Source: an uncultured Colwellia sp.
GTDB taxonomy: Bacteria > Pseudomonadota > Gammaproteobacteria > Enterobacterales > Alteromonadaceae
Length of the DNA: 46,380 nt
NCBI GenBank assembly: GCA_913061475.1
Contig: CAJXUN010000034.1
Span: forward strand, 1 to 46,380
Direction: 5' to 3'
Shown: in pieces, positions 1-9,083 of the stretch
How the letters are laid out: every line of letters begins with the position of its first letter
Numbering within the stretch: position 1 is the stretch's first letter
Position numbers and translations under genes: made by a program
Notes under the pieces: generated by a model
Databases searched by the model: none
Seen by the model: only the letters and a program-made list of their open reading frames with translations
What the model was told of the DNA's origin: nothing

Positions 1-118
1 AAATACCCAACAAACTGCTGCAAAAACAATCTCGAAAGATCAACAGACCCTAGTCATTCAAATGACGTTAATCAGGTCGATTATTAAATAGTAAAACGCG
101 ACAATTTTCAACCCAGAA

Positions 119-137
119 AGCTAACCTAAGGTTGGCT
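119..137 (-). terminator. weak hairpin at the 3' end of puuD
   Basis: An inverted repeat with eight-base arms, one mismatch and a 3-nt loop overlaps the puuD stop codon on the minus strand. It is followed by only a short T-rich stretch, so it may be a weak terminator of the purine gene block. Positions 1-118 show no gene. Confidence 0.3.
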
Positions 138-1331
138 ATTTTGAGCGTTTTTCGCTAACCAGATAGCTAATTGATGACGTTCTTCATCGGTCATTGCAGT
201 TTTATTCATAAAGGGCATATCTTTAGCATCAATCACTCGGGCTTTAATACGAGGCGCCCACTGCTTAATATTATCGACATCAGTAAATATAATACCCGCC
301 GGTGCTATGGTGAAAATAGTGTCACTGGGATTTTCTGAGTGACAAGAGCCACAGCGTTGTTCAATAATTTGGCTAACTTGTGCATCAGTGACAACTTGCT
401 GTTGTTGCTGAGCGGTTAACTCAACGCTTCGAGGCGCAATAGCAAACGCTAAAACAACAGTGGCCACAACAGATCCGACTAATATTAAAGGTTTTTGTTT
501 ACCAAAATGGCGTAAGACAAAGTATTGACGCACTGCCGCAGTAATTAAAATAATCACCATCAATACCAACCAATTGGCACTATGATTAAAGGTCATCGGA
601 TAATGATTTGAAATCATAATGAAGATGATGGGTAAAGTAACATAGGTATTATGTGTTGAACGTACCTTAGCATTTAAGCCATAAGCAGGATCCGGCGCAG
701 TGCCCTCTTCAACCGCTTTAACTAAGGCGCGTTGCGATGGCATAATACCGAAAAACACATTGCCGGCCATAATAGTGCCAATAATAGCGCCCATATGCAT
801 GTATGCACCACGGGCACTAAATATTTGCGTTAAGCCATAAGATAAAGCCGTAGCAACTAGCATTAAAATCAAGCCCAATATCATGCCATGATTTCTTAAT
901 TTAGTGCGGACTAAAACTTCGTAAATACCGACACCAACCACTATCGAGCCAATGCCAAGCAAAATGGCTTGCCACTGTGTTAAATCAGCGACACGTTTAT
1001 CAATTAAATAAGACTCTGCGCCAACATAAAACATTAAGGATAATAATAGAAATCCGGTGATCCACGTCGTATACGCTTCCCATTTAAACCAGTGTAATGT
1101 GGTAGGTATTTTGGGTGGCGCCAGTTTATATTTCGCTACCTCGTAAAAGCCACCACCATGTATCGCCCAAAGGTCACCGCCGATACCGTTATCGGCTTTA
1201 CCTTGTGGTGGTGTTTCTAAATGATTATCTAACCAAACAAAATAGAAAGAGGCTCCGATCCATGCAATACCTGTTATCAGGTGAGCAAAGCGAATTACCA
1301 AATTTAGCCATTCATTAAGATACGGATCCAT
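126..1331 (-). CDS. puuD: urate hydroxylase PuuD, membrane urate oxidase with cytochrome c domain
   Basis: Oxidises urate to 5-hydroxyisourate at the cytoplasmic membrane, passing electrons through a C-terminal cytochrome c domain rather than directly to oxygen as soluble uricase does. The 401-residue protein has a hydrophobic N-terminal part with several membrane helices (starting near residues 12-33) and a C-terminal haem motif CGSCH (C327, C330, H331). Length and domain order fit the PuuD family. It is the last gene of the minus-strand purine block, 82 bp after guaD, and feeds the HIU hydrolase encoded by uraH in the same block. No uricase gene is present in the window, so PuuD is probably the only urate-oxidising enzyme of this pathway here. 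The assignment is strong; the electron acceptor is not visible from sequence. Confidence 0.93.
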   Translation of the reverse strand: MDPYLNEWLNLVIRFAHLITGIAWIGASFYFVWLDNHLETPPQGKADNGIGGDLWAIHGGGFYEVAKYKLAPPKIPTTLHWFKWEAYTTWITGFLLLSLMFYVGAESYLIDKRVADLTQWQAILLGIGSIVVGVGIYEVLVRTKLRNHGMILGLILMLVATALSYGLTQIFSARGAYMHMGAIIGTIMAGNVFFGIMPSQRALVKAVEEGTAPDPAYGLNAKVRSTHNTYVTLPIIFIMISNHYPMTFNHSANWLVLMVIILITAAVRQYFVLRHFGKQKPLILVGSVVATVVLAFAIAPRSVELTAQQQQQVVTDAQVSQIIEQRCGSCHSENPSDTIFTIAPAGIIFTDVDNIKQWAPRIKARVIDAKDMPFMNKTAMTDEERHQLAIWLAKNAQNSQP

Positions 1332-1413
1332 AATTTTCCTTAGTATTCAAAATCATTACTTTAATTATTATCCAAACTCAAAAGCACCGTTGTTTAGCTC
1401 ATGCGGTATTGAG

Positions 1414-2700
1414 TTATACTTTTTCACCCATGATATGCGTGGCTTTAACATGACGTTCGTCGCCTAACATACTTAAGATAAACAGTTTTTCGGACAAAGT
1501 TTTACAATGTTGCATACGTCTCGCCATTAACGGAGTCGCGTGATAATCAAGAACAATAAAGTCTGCTTCAGCGCCTTGGGTGAAATTGCCAATCGTACCT
1601 TCGAGGTCTAAAGCAACCGCACCACCTAAGGTGGCTAAATAGAGCGATTGAAACGGGCTGAGTTTTTCTTGACGTAGTTGCTGTGTTTTATAGCCTTCAT
1701 TAATGGTACTTAACATCGAAAATGTTGTACCAGCGCCAATATCACTGCCTAAGCCAACATTAACATCAAATTTTTGTGCCTGTTGTAAATTAAATAAGCC
1801 ACTGCCTAAAAACAAATTTGAACTCGGGCAAAAAGCGATGGCGGAATCGGTTTCACCTAAACGCTGACATTCATCATCATGTAAATGCACGCCATGAGCA
1901 AAAATGCTGCGTCGGCCAAGTAACTTACTTTTATCGTAAACATCCAAATAACCATCACTGTCAGGAAATAGCGATTTTACCCAAGCAATTTCTGCTTGGT
2001 TCTCACTTAAATGGGTATGTAAATATACGCTTGGATATTCAGCCAATAACTGCCCTGCTTTATTAAGTTGCTCTGTCGAACAGGTTGGTGCAAACCTAGG
2101 GGTGATAGCGTACTGTAAACGATCCGTGTTATGCCACTTATCAATTAAGGCTTTACTATCGTCATAACCGCTTTGTGCGGTGTCAGATAAATAGTCTGGA
2201 CAATTTTGGTCCATTAATACTTTGCCACAAATCATTCGCAGCTTTTTCTGTTGCGCAATGGTAAAAAACGCTTCTACTGATTCTTTATGAACCGTACCGA
2301 ACACTAAAGCCGTTGTAGTACCCGCGTCTAATAGTTGATTTAAAAAGAATTCAGCGACATTTTTACCGTGCTCTAGATCAGAAAATTGACGTTCAAATGG
2401 AAAAGTGTAATTTTCTAACCACTCAAGTAGTTGCTCACCGTAAGAAGCAATCATCTCAGTTTGCGGATAGTGCACGTGGGTATCAATAAAGCCCGGCATT
2501 ATCAAACCATTTTCATAGTGAGTAACGTCAATACTTTTATCTAGCGTAGTGAGCAGCTCGCTCGCCTCGCCAATACGTTCGATTAGACCATCTTTGATGA
2601 TCATGACGCCATCTTCAAAATACTGATAACTGTCTGATAGAGCAACTTTGGCCGGATCTGCCAAAAAATGCAGTAGCTCTCCTCGATATACTTTCAACAT
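1414..2700 (-). CDS. guaD: guanine deaminase
   Basis: Zinc-dependent amidohydrolase converting guanine to xanthine, the entry of guanine into the pathway. The 428-residue protein carries the N-terminal metal motif DTHVH (H75, H77), then the LHTHLSE and FAHGVHL segments and the late GLGSDIGAGT segment that supplies the metal-binding aspartate. This is the order expected for GuaD of the amidohydrolase superfamily, and the length is close to the usual 430-440. It sits between allA and puuD in the same direction; its product xanthine is the substrate of the XdhAB enzyme encoded upstream. A related deaminase acting on another base is possible but less likely in this context. Confidence 0.92.
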   Translation of the reverse strand: MLKVYRGELLHFLADPAKVALSDSYQYFEDGVMIIKDGLIERIGEASELLTTLDKSIDVTHYENGLIMPGFIDTHVHYPQTEMIASYGEQLLEWLENYTFPFERQFSDLEHGKNVAEFFLNQLLDAGTTTALVFGTVHKESVEAFFTIAQQKKLRMICGKVLMDQNCPDYLSDTAQSGYDDSKALIDKWHNTDRLQYAITPRFAPTCSTEQLNKAGQLLAEYPSVYLHTHLSENQAEIAWVKSLFPDSDGYLDVYDKSKLLGRRSIFAHGVHLHDDECQRLGETDSAIAFCPSSNLFLGSGLFNLQQAQKFDVNVGLGSDIGAGTTFSMLSTINEGYKTQQLRQEKLSPFQSLYLATLGGAVALDLEGTIGNFTQGAEADFIVLDYHATPLMARRMQHCKTLSEKLFILSMLGDERHVKATHIMGEKV

Positions 2701-2800
2701 GCTTTTTACCTTATTTTACCTATCGCCAATATTTTATATATTTTTGACGATAGTCATTATTTAACAGCCAGTTAATAACTGACCTATATTGATTTTGTGC

Positions 2801-3307
2801 TTAACTTGTCGCGATAATGATTGACCCATCTAAAGTAACAACATCACAGTTATCACCTTCGCCACCTCTATCAATCACTAAAAAATCACTTTCACCGCCC
2901 AAGGCCAAACAAAAGTGATGCCAAGTGCCTTTGTGATAATTGACACCTTGATTTGCTTGGGCAATAAATACTTGCAACTTACTGATATCAAACTCCCCCT
3001 TAGGCGCAACCACGACTAAATAGGGATTAGTGCCCATTGGGATGAACGCTTGACTACCCTTAGGGTGCCGCTCCATCATTTTAATAGCGATAGGCTGTGA
3101 TAATGGTGTAGAGCGAAAAATATTAATTAACGCTCGTCCACCATGGTCATTAACATCAACGTTAGCTAAATCATGGTAACGTTGCGTGTAGCCGTCATTA
3201 ATCGCAATGGTATTGGCCTCAGCATGAGCTTCAATCACATCACCAAAAGCACTAAAAGCTTGGCTTGTTAATGTTTTGGGCGTGATGGTCTGTATCTTAT
3301 GATTCAT
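2801..3307 (-). CDS. allA: ureidoglycolate lyase
   Basis: Cleaves ureidoglycolate to glyoxylate and urea, the last step of the ureide branch. The 168-residue cupin-fold protein contains the family segments KMMERHPKGSQAF near residue 75, the GTWHHF motif and the downstream VIDRGGEGDN, all typical of AllA. The reading frame is open from an ATG at 3319, but a better Shine-Dalgarno (GGAAAT) lies just before the ATG at 3307, so that start is chosen. It follows uraH closely and precedes guaD. Because AllA makes urea, a urease or urea export would be expected elsewhere; neither is in the window. Confidence 0.92.
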   Translation of the reverse strand: MNHKIQTITPKTLTSQAFSAFGDVIEAHAEANTIAINDGYTQRYHDLANVDVNDHGGRALINIFRSTPLSQPIAIKMMERHPKGSQAFIPMGTNPYLVVVAPKGEFDISKLQVFIAQANQGVNYHKGTWHHFCLALGGESDFLVIDRGGEGDNCDVVTLDGSIIIATS

Positions 3308-3328
3308 GACTATTTCCATGTACTAGCT

Positions 3329-3670
3329 TTAACTACCACGATAGGTGGAATAACCAAATGCCGTTAATAACAATGGAATATGATAATGACGTCCGCTATT
3401 GTCGAGCTCAAAAACAATATCGACATAAGGATAAAAACCTTGTTCATTATTCGCGTCAAAATAGGCTTTGGTAGCAAAGTGCATACGATAAAATCCCGCC
3501 GCGAGTACCACATCATCCGCCAGTAAACCGGCAATACGGCCATCGGCATTGGTTATGCCAGAAGCAAGCTCATGCCATCCTTGGTTTGTTTGCGCAAACA
3601 GGGTGATCGGCAAATTTTGTGCAGGTAAACCGCGTGTGGTATCAAGTACGTGGGTGGTTATTTGGCTCAT
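3329..3670 (-). CDS. uraH: 5-hydroxyisourate hydrolase (transthyretin-like)
   Basis: Hydrolyses 5-hydroxyisourate, the PuuD product, to OHCU. The 113-residue protein has the N-terminal signature TTHVLDTTRGLPA with its active-site histidine, a central lysine/arginine region, and the C-terminal YRGS tetrapeptide diagnostic of HIU hydrolases rather than true transthyretins. There is no signal peptide, so it is cytoplasmic. Its ATG overlaps the uraD stop codon by 4 bp (ATGA), indicating translational coupling with the enzyme of the next step. Length is normal for the family. Confidence 0.95.
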   Translation of the reverse strand: MSQITTHVLDTTRGLPAQNLPITLFAQTNQGWHELASGITNADGRIAGLLADDVVLAAGFYRMHFATKAYFDANNEQGFYPYVDIVFELDNSGRHYHIPLLLTAFGYSTYRGS

Positions 3671-4167
3671 AGTAACTTCTCTAATCTTAGGTGAAATATT
3701 TTCTGCTGCTCTTGCGCTGCATTTAGCAACTCTGTTGCTTGGTCATTGGGTAATCGGGCTTGCAATAACGCTAACATCTGCTCAGCGCTTTTACCGGTTG
3801 CACAAACAATAAAAATAAAGCCAAATTTTGCTAAATAATCCGCGTTACCTTGGGCTAATGCGGCAAGCACTTGCTCTGTTGCATCGTTTACCGAGCTTTG
3901 TTCACCACTAGCAAGCGCTTTAGTGTTGGCATATTTGGCTCGTAGGGTGTCAACATTACCAATTTGTGGGTGACCTTCAAACGCTTCTAAATAGTCGTGT
4001 TCGGTCAATCCCTGCCAAGCAATATCGGCTTGCTTGACTAAGCTTTGTTTATCGGCAAATGGCCGTGCTTGCACCATAGCGTCGACCCAAGCGTTTGATG
4101 TGCAACATTGCATAAAGCTCTGCTTTGCTTCATCAAATGGTAAACTATTTAACTGTGTTAAATTCAT
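3667..4167 (-). CDS. uraD: OHCU decarboxylase
   Basis: Decarboxylates 2-oxo-4-hydroxy-4-carboxy-5-ureidoimidazoline to S-allantoin. The 166-residue helical protein carries the diagnostic EGHPQIG motif with catalytic H66 and the later segment KFGFIFIVCATGKS that lines the active site. It overlaps uraH by 4 bp, so the two enzymes that process PuuD product are made together. It lies 127 bp after allB. Length and motifs are those of stand-alone UraD proteins. Confidence 0.94.
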   Translation of the reverse strand: MNLTQLNSLPFDEAKQSFMQCCTSNAWVDAMVQARPFADKQSLVKQADIAWQGLTEHDYLEAFEGHPQIGNVDTLRAKYANTKALASGEQSSVNDATEQVLAALAQGNADYLAKFGFIFIVCATGKSAEQMLALLQARLPNDQATELLNAAQEQQKIFHLRLEKLL

Positions 4168-4294
4168 CTTATCTCCAGTAACACTTAGCGTTACTTTGGT
4201 TAGCTCGACAGCTTGGTTTAATCTATTTAACGCCGCCCTCTAAAAAATATAAGGCACACGACTAACCTTTACGCCGCTTAACGCTATTTCAAAA

Positions 4295-5662
4295 TTAAAG
4301 CTGACCTTTCAGTAATGGTCGACCTATTGGCGTGTTAAGAAATTCATCTTGTTGGTAAACATGATGACCACGCACATAGGTATGCAATATTTGTCCGGTC
4401 ACACTGCGACCGGCATAAGGCGTTATATTATGTCGATGCTTGATCATTTCATTGGTGATGGTGTAGCTTTTTTCAGGGTCAAAAACTAAAAAGTCAGCAT
4501 GAAAACCAACACTAATTTGGCCTTTAATGCTGTCTAAACCGGCAAACTTTGCCGTTTCACTCGACATTAAACGTGCCAGGTCGACTAAGCTCAAACCTCG
4601 CTCTTTTGCTTCAGTCCAAATAAGCGGCAAGCCAAATTGTAGTGCGGAAATACCGCCCCAGGCTTTTTCAATATCACCGGTGTCAATGTGCTTTAGTTCT
4701 GGAGTACAAGGCGAATGGTCCGAAACGATAAAATCTAACCTTCCATCTTTTACTGCCTGCCACAAATGCTCACGATTACTTTCTTCCCGAATGGGCGGAC
4801 AACACTTAAATAACGTTTTGCCATCAGGAATATGCTCTGAGGCAAGGGTTAAATAATGCGGACAAGTTTCGGCGCTAAAGCGTAAACCTTCTCGCTTAGC
4901 ATTTGCAATGGTGTCTAAAGCTTCATCAGAAGATAAATGTACAATATGGACCTTACAATCATCACCTTTGGCTTTTGATTCACGCGCCATTTCCACCATG
5001 AGTGCAATAGCATCGTTTTCCCATTTTTTCGGCCGTGACGCTAAAAAGCTATTGTATTTCTCATTGATCACCGCGTTATTAAAACCACCACAATCGAGTT
5101 CAGCATGAATTAAATACGGCACATCATGCTTGGCTAAAATCGGCATAGCCGCACGAATATCTTTCGCTTCAACATTGGGAAATTCAGCAATACCTGAATC
5201 AATTAAAAACGATTTAACACCTAAGACACCAGCATTAAGCAAAGCATCGAGATCGGCAATATTTTGAGGAATAACACCGCCCCAAAAACCGCAATCAACC
5301 CATAACTTATCGTCAACGGCAGCAAGCTTTTCTGCAAATGCCGCTTTCGTAGTGGTCACTGGGATACAATTTAATGGCATATCTACCAAGGCGGTAATGC
5401 CACCAGCAGCCGCGGCTTGTGTCGCGGTGTTAAAACCTTCCCATTCAGTACGTCCCGGTTCATTGATATGCACATGCGAGTCAACCAAGCCAGGCATAAT
5501 CACATGCTCAGCATAGTCAAATACCTGACAAGACAACGCACTGCCATGCGGATGAATAGCATAAATCAGCTGATCTTTGACCTCAACACAAGCGGCAACC
5601 ATTTCACTACTGCCGTTATGGCTCATGATGACATTTTTACTTTGCAGGGCAAAATGCGACAC
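4295..5662 (-). CDS. allB: allantoinase
   Basis: Zinc hydrolase opening the allantoin ring to allantoate. Numbered from an ATG at 5689, the binuclear metal ligands are recognisable: SHVH (H72, H74), carboxylated lysine K159 in GVKSF, H195, H251, and D324 in SDHSPC. Start choice is open: the frame runs to the ATG at 5689 (464 residues), but a strong AAGAGGAG Shine-Dalgarno lies inside that extension about 7 nt before a GTG at 5662, which is adopted here (455 residues). It sits between xdhC and uraD. Its product allantoate needs an allantoate amidohydrolase (AllC), which is not in the window. A dihydropyrimidinase is the main alternative but the context favours AllB. Confidence 0.92.
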   Translation of the reverse strand: MSHFALQSKNVIMSHNGSSEMVAACVEVKDQLIYAIHPHGSALSCQVFDYAEHVIMPGLVDSHVHINEPGRTEWEGFNTATQAAAAGGITALVDMPLNCIPVTTTKAAFAEKLAAVDDKLWVDCGFWGGVIPQNIADLDALLNAGVLGVKSFLIDSGIAEFPNVEAKDIRAAMPILAKHDVPYLIHAELDCGGFNNAVINEKYNSFLASRPKKWENDAIALMVEMARESKAKGDDCKVHIVHLSSDEALDTIANAKREGLRFSAETCPHYLTLASEHIPDGKTLFKCCPPIREESNREHLWQAVKDGRLDFIVSDHSPCTPELKHIDTGDIEKAWGGISALQFGLPLIWTEAKERGLSLVDLARLMSSETAKFAGLDSIKGQISVGFHADFLVFDPEKSYTITNEMIKHRHNITPYAGRSVTGQILHTYVRGHHVYQQDEFLNTPIGRPLLKGQL

Positions 5663-5762
5663 CTTGCTACTCCTCTTACTAAATTCCATGTTTACTCATG
5701 TTTAATCTGGCCCGTGTTTCATATAGCTAATATTTCATGCAGCCAAGGCGTTTATCAAAACC

Positions 5763-6695
5763 CTAATCAATCGTGATTAACGGTTTAAGGGCTTGCCAAT
5801 GAATACCCTGCTGTGACTTAGGTATCGCCTTAACATCTAGCTTTACATCGACACTTTGCTGATTATTTTGATCAAAATTTATATTAGCTCTTTCTTGTTC
5901 TTGCTTAGCTAATTTCGCTTGCTGTGCTTGATAAGTATGAATAATTTCTGCTGATATCGACACGGCGACCTCAATGGGTAACTTACCGCCCACTTGGCTT
6001 AAACCAATCGGACAATTCATTCTCGCTACTTGCTTTGGAGCAATATCTCGATGCTTATAACGTTGCTGAAATCTACGCCATTTGGTCGCTGAAGCAATTA
6101 AGCCTAAGTAGTGAAAGTCAGCACGTTTTAAAATCGCTTGTGTGATATCAAAATCCATTTGATGATTGTGGGTCATGACAATAAAGTAGCTGTTTTGGGG
6201 CATACTAGCGACTTCAGATTCAGGTGCATCACTAATGAGTATGGCAACATTATCATAATCGCCAACATTGGCTGGAAACTGCTCGGCTCGGCTATCAACC
6301 CAAGTAACCTGACAAGGCAATTGCGCTAATATCGGTACTAAGGCTTTACCAACATGACCTGCACCAAACAACATAATATTAACCCCAGTAGCAGCAAAGC
6401 ATTCAAATAGCACACTAGCATTACCACCACAGCATTGACCTAATTGGCTGCCTAATTGAAAGTGTTCTATATGTTGAGCACTTTTACCGTCAGTGAGCAT
6501 CTTGTTAGCGTATTTAATTACTTTGTGTTCAAGATGACCGCCACCGATAGTGTCAAAAACGCCACCTTTGCTGATCACCATTTTCGTGCCACTATTTCTC
6601 GGTGTTGAGCCTGCAACACCCACCAATGTCACTAAAACATAGGCTTGGCCTTGTTTACTTAATTTATAGCTAGCACTGCTCCAATTATTAATCAT
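5763..6695 (-). CDS. xdhC: xanthine dehydrogenase accessory protein XdhC
   Basis: Family knowledge: XdhC binds and protects molybdenum cofactor, supports its sulfuration and delivers it to XdhB. The 310-residue protein has an N-terminal XdhC/CoxI segment with GGGHLEHK near residue 51, a cysteine pair at QCCGG, and a C-terminal Rossmann-like domain beginning at FGAGHVGK. It starts 9 bp after the xdhB stop, so it belongs to the same transcript. The C-terminal 50 residues are polar and variable. No separate molybdopterin cytidylyltransferase gene is present nearby. Confidence 0.93.
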   Translation of the reverse strand: MINNWSSASYKLSKQGQAYVLVTLVGVAGSTPRNSGTKMVISKGGVFDTIGGGHLEHKVIKYANKMLTDGKSAQHIEHFQLGSQLGQCCGGNASVLFECFAATGVNIMLFGAGHVGKALVPILAQLPCQVTWVDSRAEQFPANVGDYDNVAILISDAPESEVASMPQNSYFIVMTHNHQMDFDITQAILKRADFHYLGLIASATKWRRFQQRYKHRDIAPKQVARMNCPIGLSQVGGKLPIEVAVSISAEIIHTYQAQQAKLAKQEQERANINFDQNNQQSVDVKLDVKAIPKSQQGIHWQALKPLITID

Positions 6696-6704
6696 GATAT
6701 TCGC

Positions 6705-9083
6705 CTAAGCTGACGCTTTTGCCCCGCTGACTTTTTCTTTCATCGCCTCAACAGCCCAAAGCACACGTTCAGGTGTCGCTGGGGTATCAAGTGCTGGACT
6801 AAATTGGTACTCAGCAACACTGGCTATGGCATCTTTAAGCGCTGACCACACTGATATTCCGAGCATAAACGGTGGCTCGCCAACCGCTTTTGAATTATAA
6901 ATGGTATGTTCACGATTAGGATCATCAGGGACTAAATCCACTCTAAAATCACTGGGTGTATCACTAATGGCTGGAATTTTATAAGTCGCTGGATTATTTG
7001 ATAATAAACGCCCTTGCTCATTCCACACTAATTCTTCAGTGGTCAGCCAGCCCATGCCCTGAATAAATGCCCCTTCAATTTGGCCAATATCAATCGCAGG
7101 ATTAAGTGAGTGACCGACATCATGCAAAATATCTGCACGTAATAGTTTATATTCACCGGTTAAGGTATCAATGAGCACTTCAGATACCGCAGCGCCAGTC
7201 GAGTAATAAAAGAACGGTCGACCTTTGCCTGTTGCACGATCAAAATGAATTTTCGGGGTTTTATAAAAGCCCGTTGAAGACAATGATACTCGCCCCATAT
7301 ACGCTTGCTGTACAAACTCAGCAAAAGAAAAGCTTTCAACGCCGACAATTACTTGGTTATTACTAAATTTTACTGCGCTTTCATCTACCTGATATTTTTC
7401 ACAAGCAAAAGCAATTAGCCGTGCTTTAATGGTTTTTGCCGCTGCTTGTGCTGCTTTACCATTTAAATCAGTGCCCGATGATGCTGCAGTGGGTGAAGTG
7501 TTTGGCACTTTATCGGTGCGGGTTGCTGACACCCCAACGGTATCAACATCAACTTGAAATTCTTCGGCGACAATCTGCGCAACTTTGGTATATAAACCTT
7601 GGCCCATTTCAGTGCCGCCATGATTTAAATGAATGGTGCCGTCAGTATAAATGTGCACCAATGCACCCGCTTGATTAAGATGCTGAACGGTAAATGAGAT
7701 ACCAAATTTAACCGGCGTTAAGGCCAAGCCTTTTTTCAATAGGGTATTTTCATTATTGAACGTGGTAACGCTAGCTCGGCGCGCTTGATAGTCTGAACTG
7801 GCTTCTAATGACGAAATTAATTCCGCCATTTTATTATGCTCAACAGTTTGATGATAATGGGTCACGTTACGGTCGTTTTTGCCATACAAGTTTATTTTTC
7901 GGATCTCTAACGGGTCTTTACCTAAATAACGCGCGATATCGTCCATCACCATTTCAATGGTCATCATGCCTTGTGGGCCACCAAAACCGCGATAAGCGGT
8001 ATGCGATACGGTATTAAGTTTACAACGATTACCCGTTACCGTGGCTTGATCTAAAAAGTAAGCATTATCAGAGTGAAACATCGCTCTATCAACAATGGCA
8101 TCAGACAAGTCTGGTGAATAACCACAGTTACCATTAACTTCGATATTAATGCCTTTTATTTGGCCATTGCTATCAAAACCCACCTGATAATTATTTTCAA
8201 AAGGATGGCGTTTACCTGTCATGCACATATCATCTGTGCGGCTGAGTTTAAATTTGACTGGTCGTTTAGTTGCATTTGCCAATAATGCTGCGATACACGC
8301 CCATGGTGCCGCTTGGGTTTCTTTACCGCCGAAACCGCCGCCCATTCTACGGGTATCAACGATCACTTTATTAAGCGAAATATCTAGCACTTCAGCAACG
8401 AGCTTTTGTACTTCACTCGGATGCTGCGATGAAGAAAATATCGTCATACCACCATCTTCTGTTGGCTCAGCCGTAGACACTTGCCCTTCAAGATAAAAAT
8501 GCTCTTGACCACCCACTGATATTTCACCGGACAATTGATGTTCAGCTTGCGTAATTGCATTAGCGGAATCACCACGGCGCATGGTAAATGGCGGACGCAC
8601 AAAACTTTGTTTGGCTAGCGCATCTTTTACACTTAATACCGCGTCAAGTTCTTGATACTCTATTTTTGCTAGCTTTACTGCTCGTCTTGCCAGATCATAA
8701 CTGGTTGCCGCAACAGCAAATATCGGCTGCCCAACGTACTCGACTTTTCCTAACGTTAGCACAGGATCGCCGGGAAACACCGGACCAATATCAGTGTGAC
8801 CAGGTACATCGTCTACCGTTATCACGCCAACCACACCTTCAGCTGATTTAACCGCCGATAAATCTAAACTTTTGATAACTCCGTGGGCAATCGTACTTTG
8901 ACCTACGGCGGCATGTAATTGCCCGCGCAAGCTGGGTCGGTCATCAATATAAAGCGCTTCACCACTGACATGTTTATCGGCACTTTCGTGTTTTTTAGAA
9001 CGGCCTACGCCACCTAAGCCAACAGTGCTTAACTCGTTATTAATATTATGGTTAGAGTGATTTGTATCGATAAGGCTACGCAT
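6705..9083 (-). CDS. xdhB: xanthine dehydrogenase, molybdenum-binding subunit
   Basis: Large catalytic subunit that hydroxylates hypoxanthine and xanthine to urate at a molybdopterin centre. From the ATG at 9083 the protein is 792 residues. Visible are the Moco-contact segment GGGFGGKE (248-255), the GQEHFYLE segment, AYRGFGGPQG, and the active-site glutamate E736 in VGEPPFM. An upstream TTG at 9104 would add seven residues; the ATG is preferred, giving an 8-bp overlap with xdhA and the usual coupling. Length matches bacterial XdhB partners of the two-subunit type. The fused XdhA carries the Fe-S and FAD domains. Confidence 0.94.
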   Translation of the reverse strand: MRSLIDTNHSNHNINNELSTVGLGGVGRSKKHESADKHVSGEALYIDDRPSLRGQLHAAVGQSTIAHGVIKSLDLSAVKSAEGVVGVITVDDVPGHTDIGPVFPGDPVLTLGKVEYVGQPIFAVAATSYDLARRAVKLAKIEYQELDAVLSVKDALAKQSFVRPPFTMRRGDSANAITQAEHQLSGEISVGGQEHFYLEGQVSTAEPTEDGGMTIFSSSQHPSEVQKLVAEVLDISLNKVIVDTRRMGGGFGGKETQAAPWACIAALLANATKRPVKFKLSRTDDMCMTGKRHPFENNYQVGFDSNGQIKGINIEVNGNCGYSPDLSDAIVDRAMFHSDNAYFLDQATVTGNRCKLNTVSHTAYRGFGGPQGMMTIEMVMDDIARYLGKDPLEIRKINLYGKNDRNVTHYHQTVEHNKMAELISSLEASSDYQARRASVTTFNNENTLLKKGLALTPVKFGISFTVQHLNQAGALVHIYTDGTIHLNHGGTEMGQGLYTKVAQIVAEEFQVDVDTVGVSATRTDKVPNTSPTAASSGTDLNGKAAQAAAKTIKARLIAFACEKYQVDESAVKFSNNQVIVGVESFSFAEFVQQAYMGRVSLSSTGFYKTPKIHFDRATGKGRPFFYYSTGAAVSEVLIDTLTGEYKLLRADILHDVGHSLNPAIDIGQIEGAFIQGMGWLTTEELVWNEQGRLLSNNPATYKIPAISDTPSDFRVDLVPDDPNREHTIYNSKAVGEPPFMLGISVWSALKDAIASVAEYQFSPALDTPATPERVLWAVEAMKEKVSGAKASA

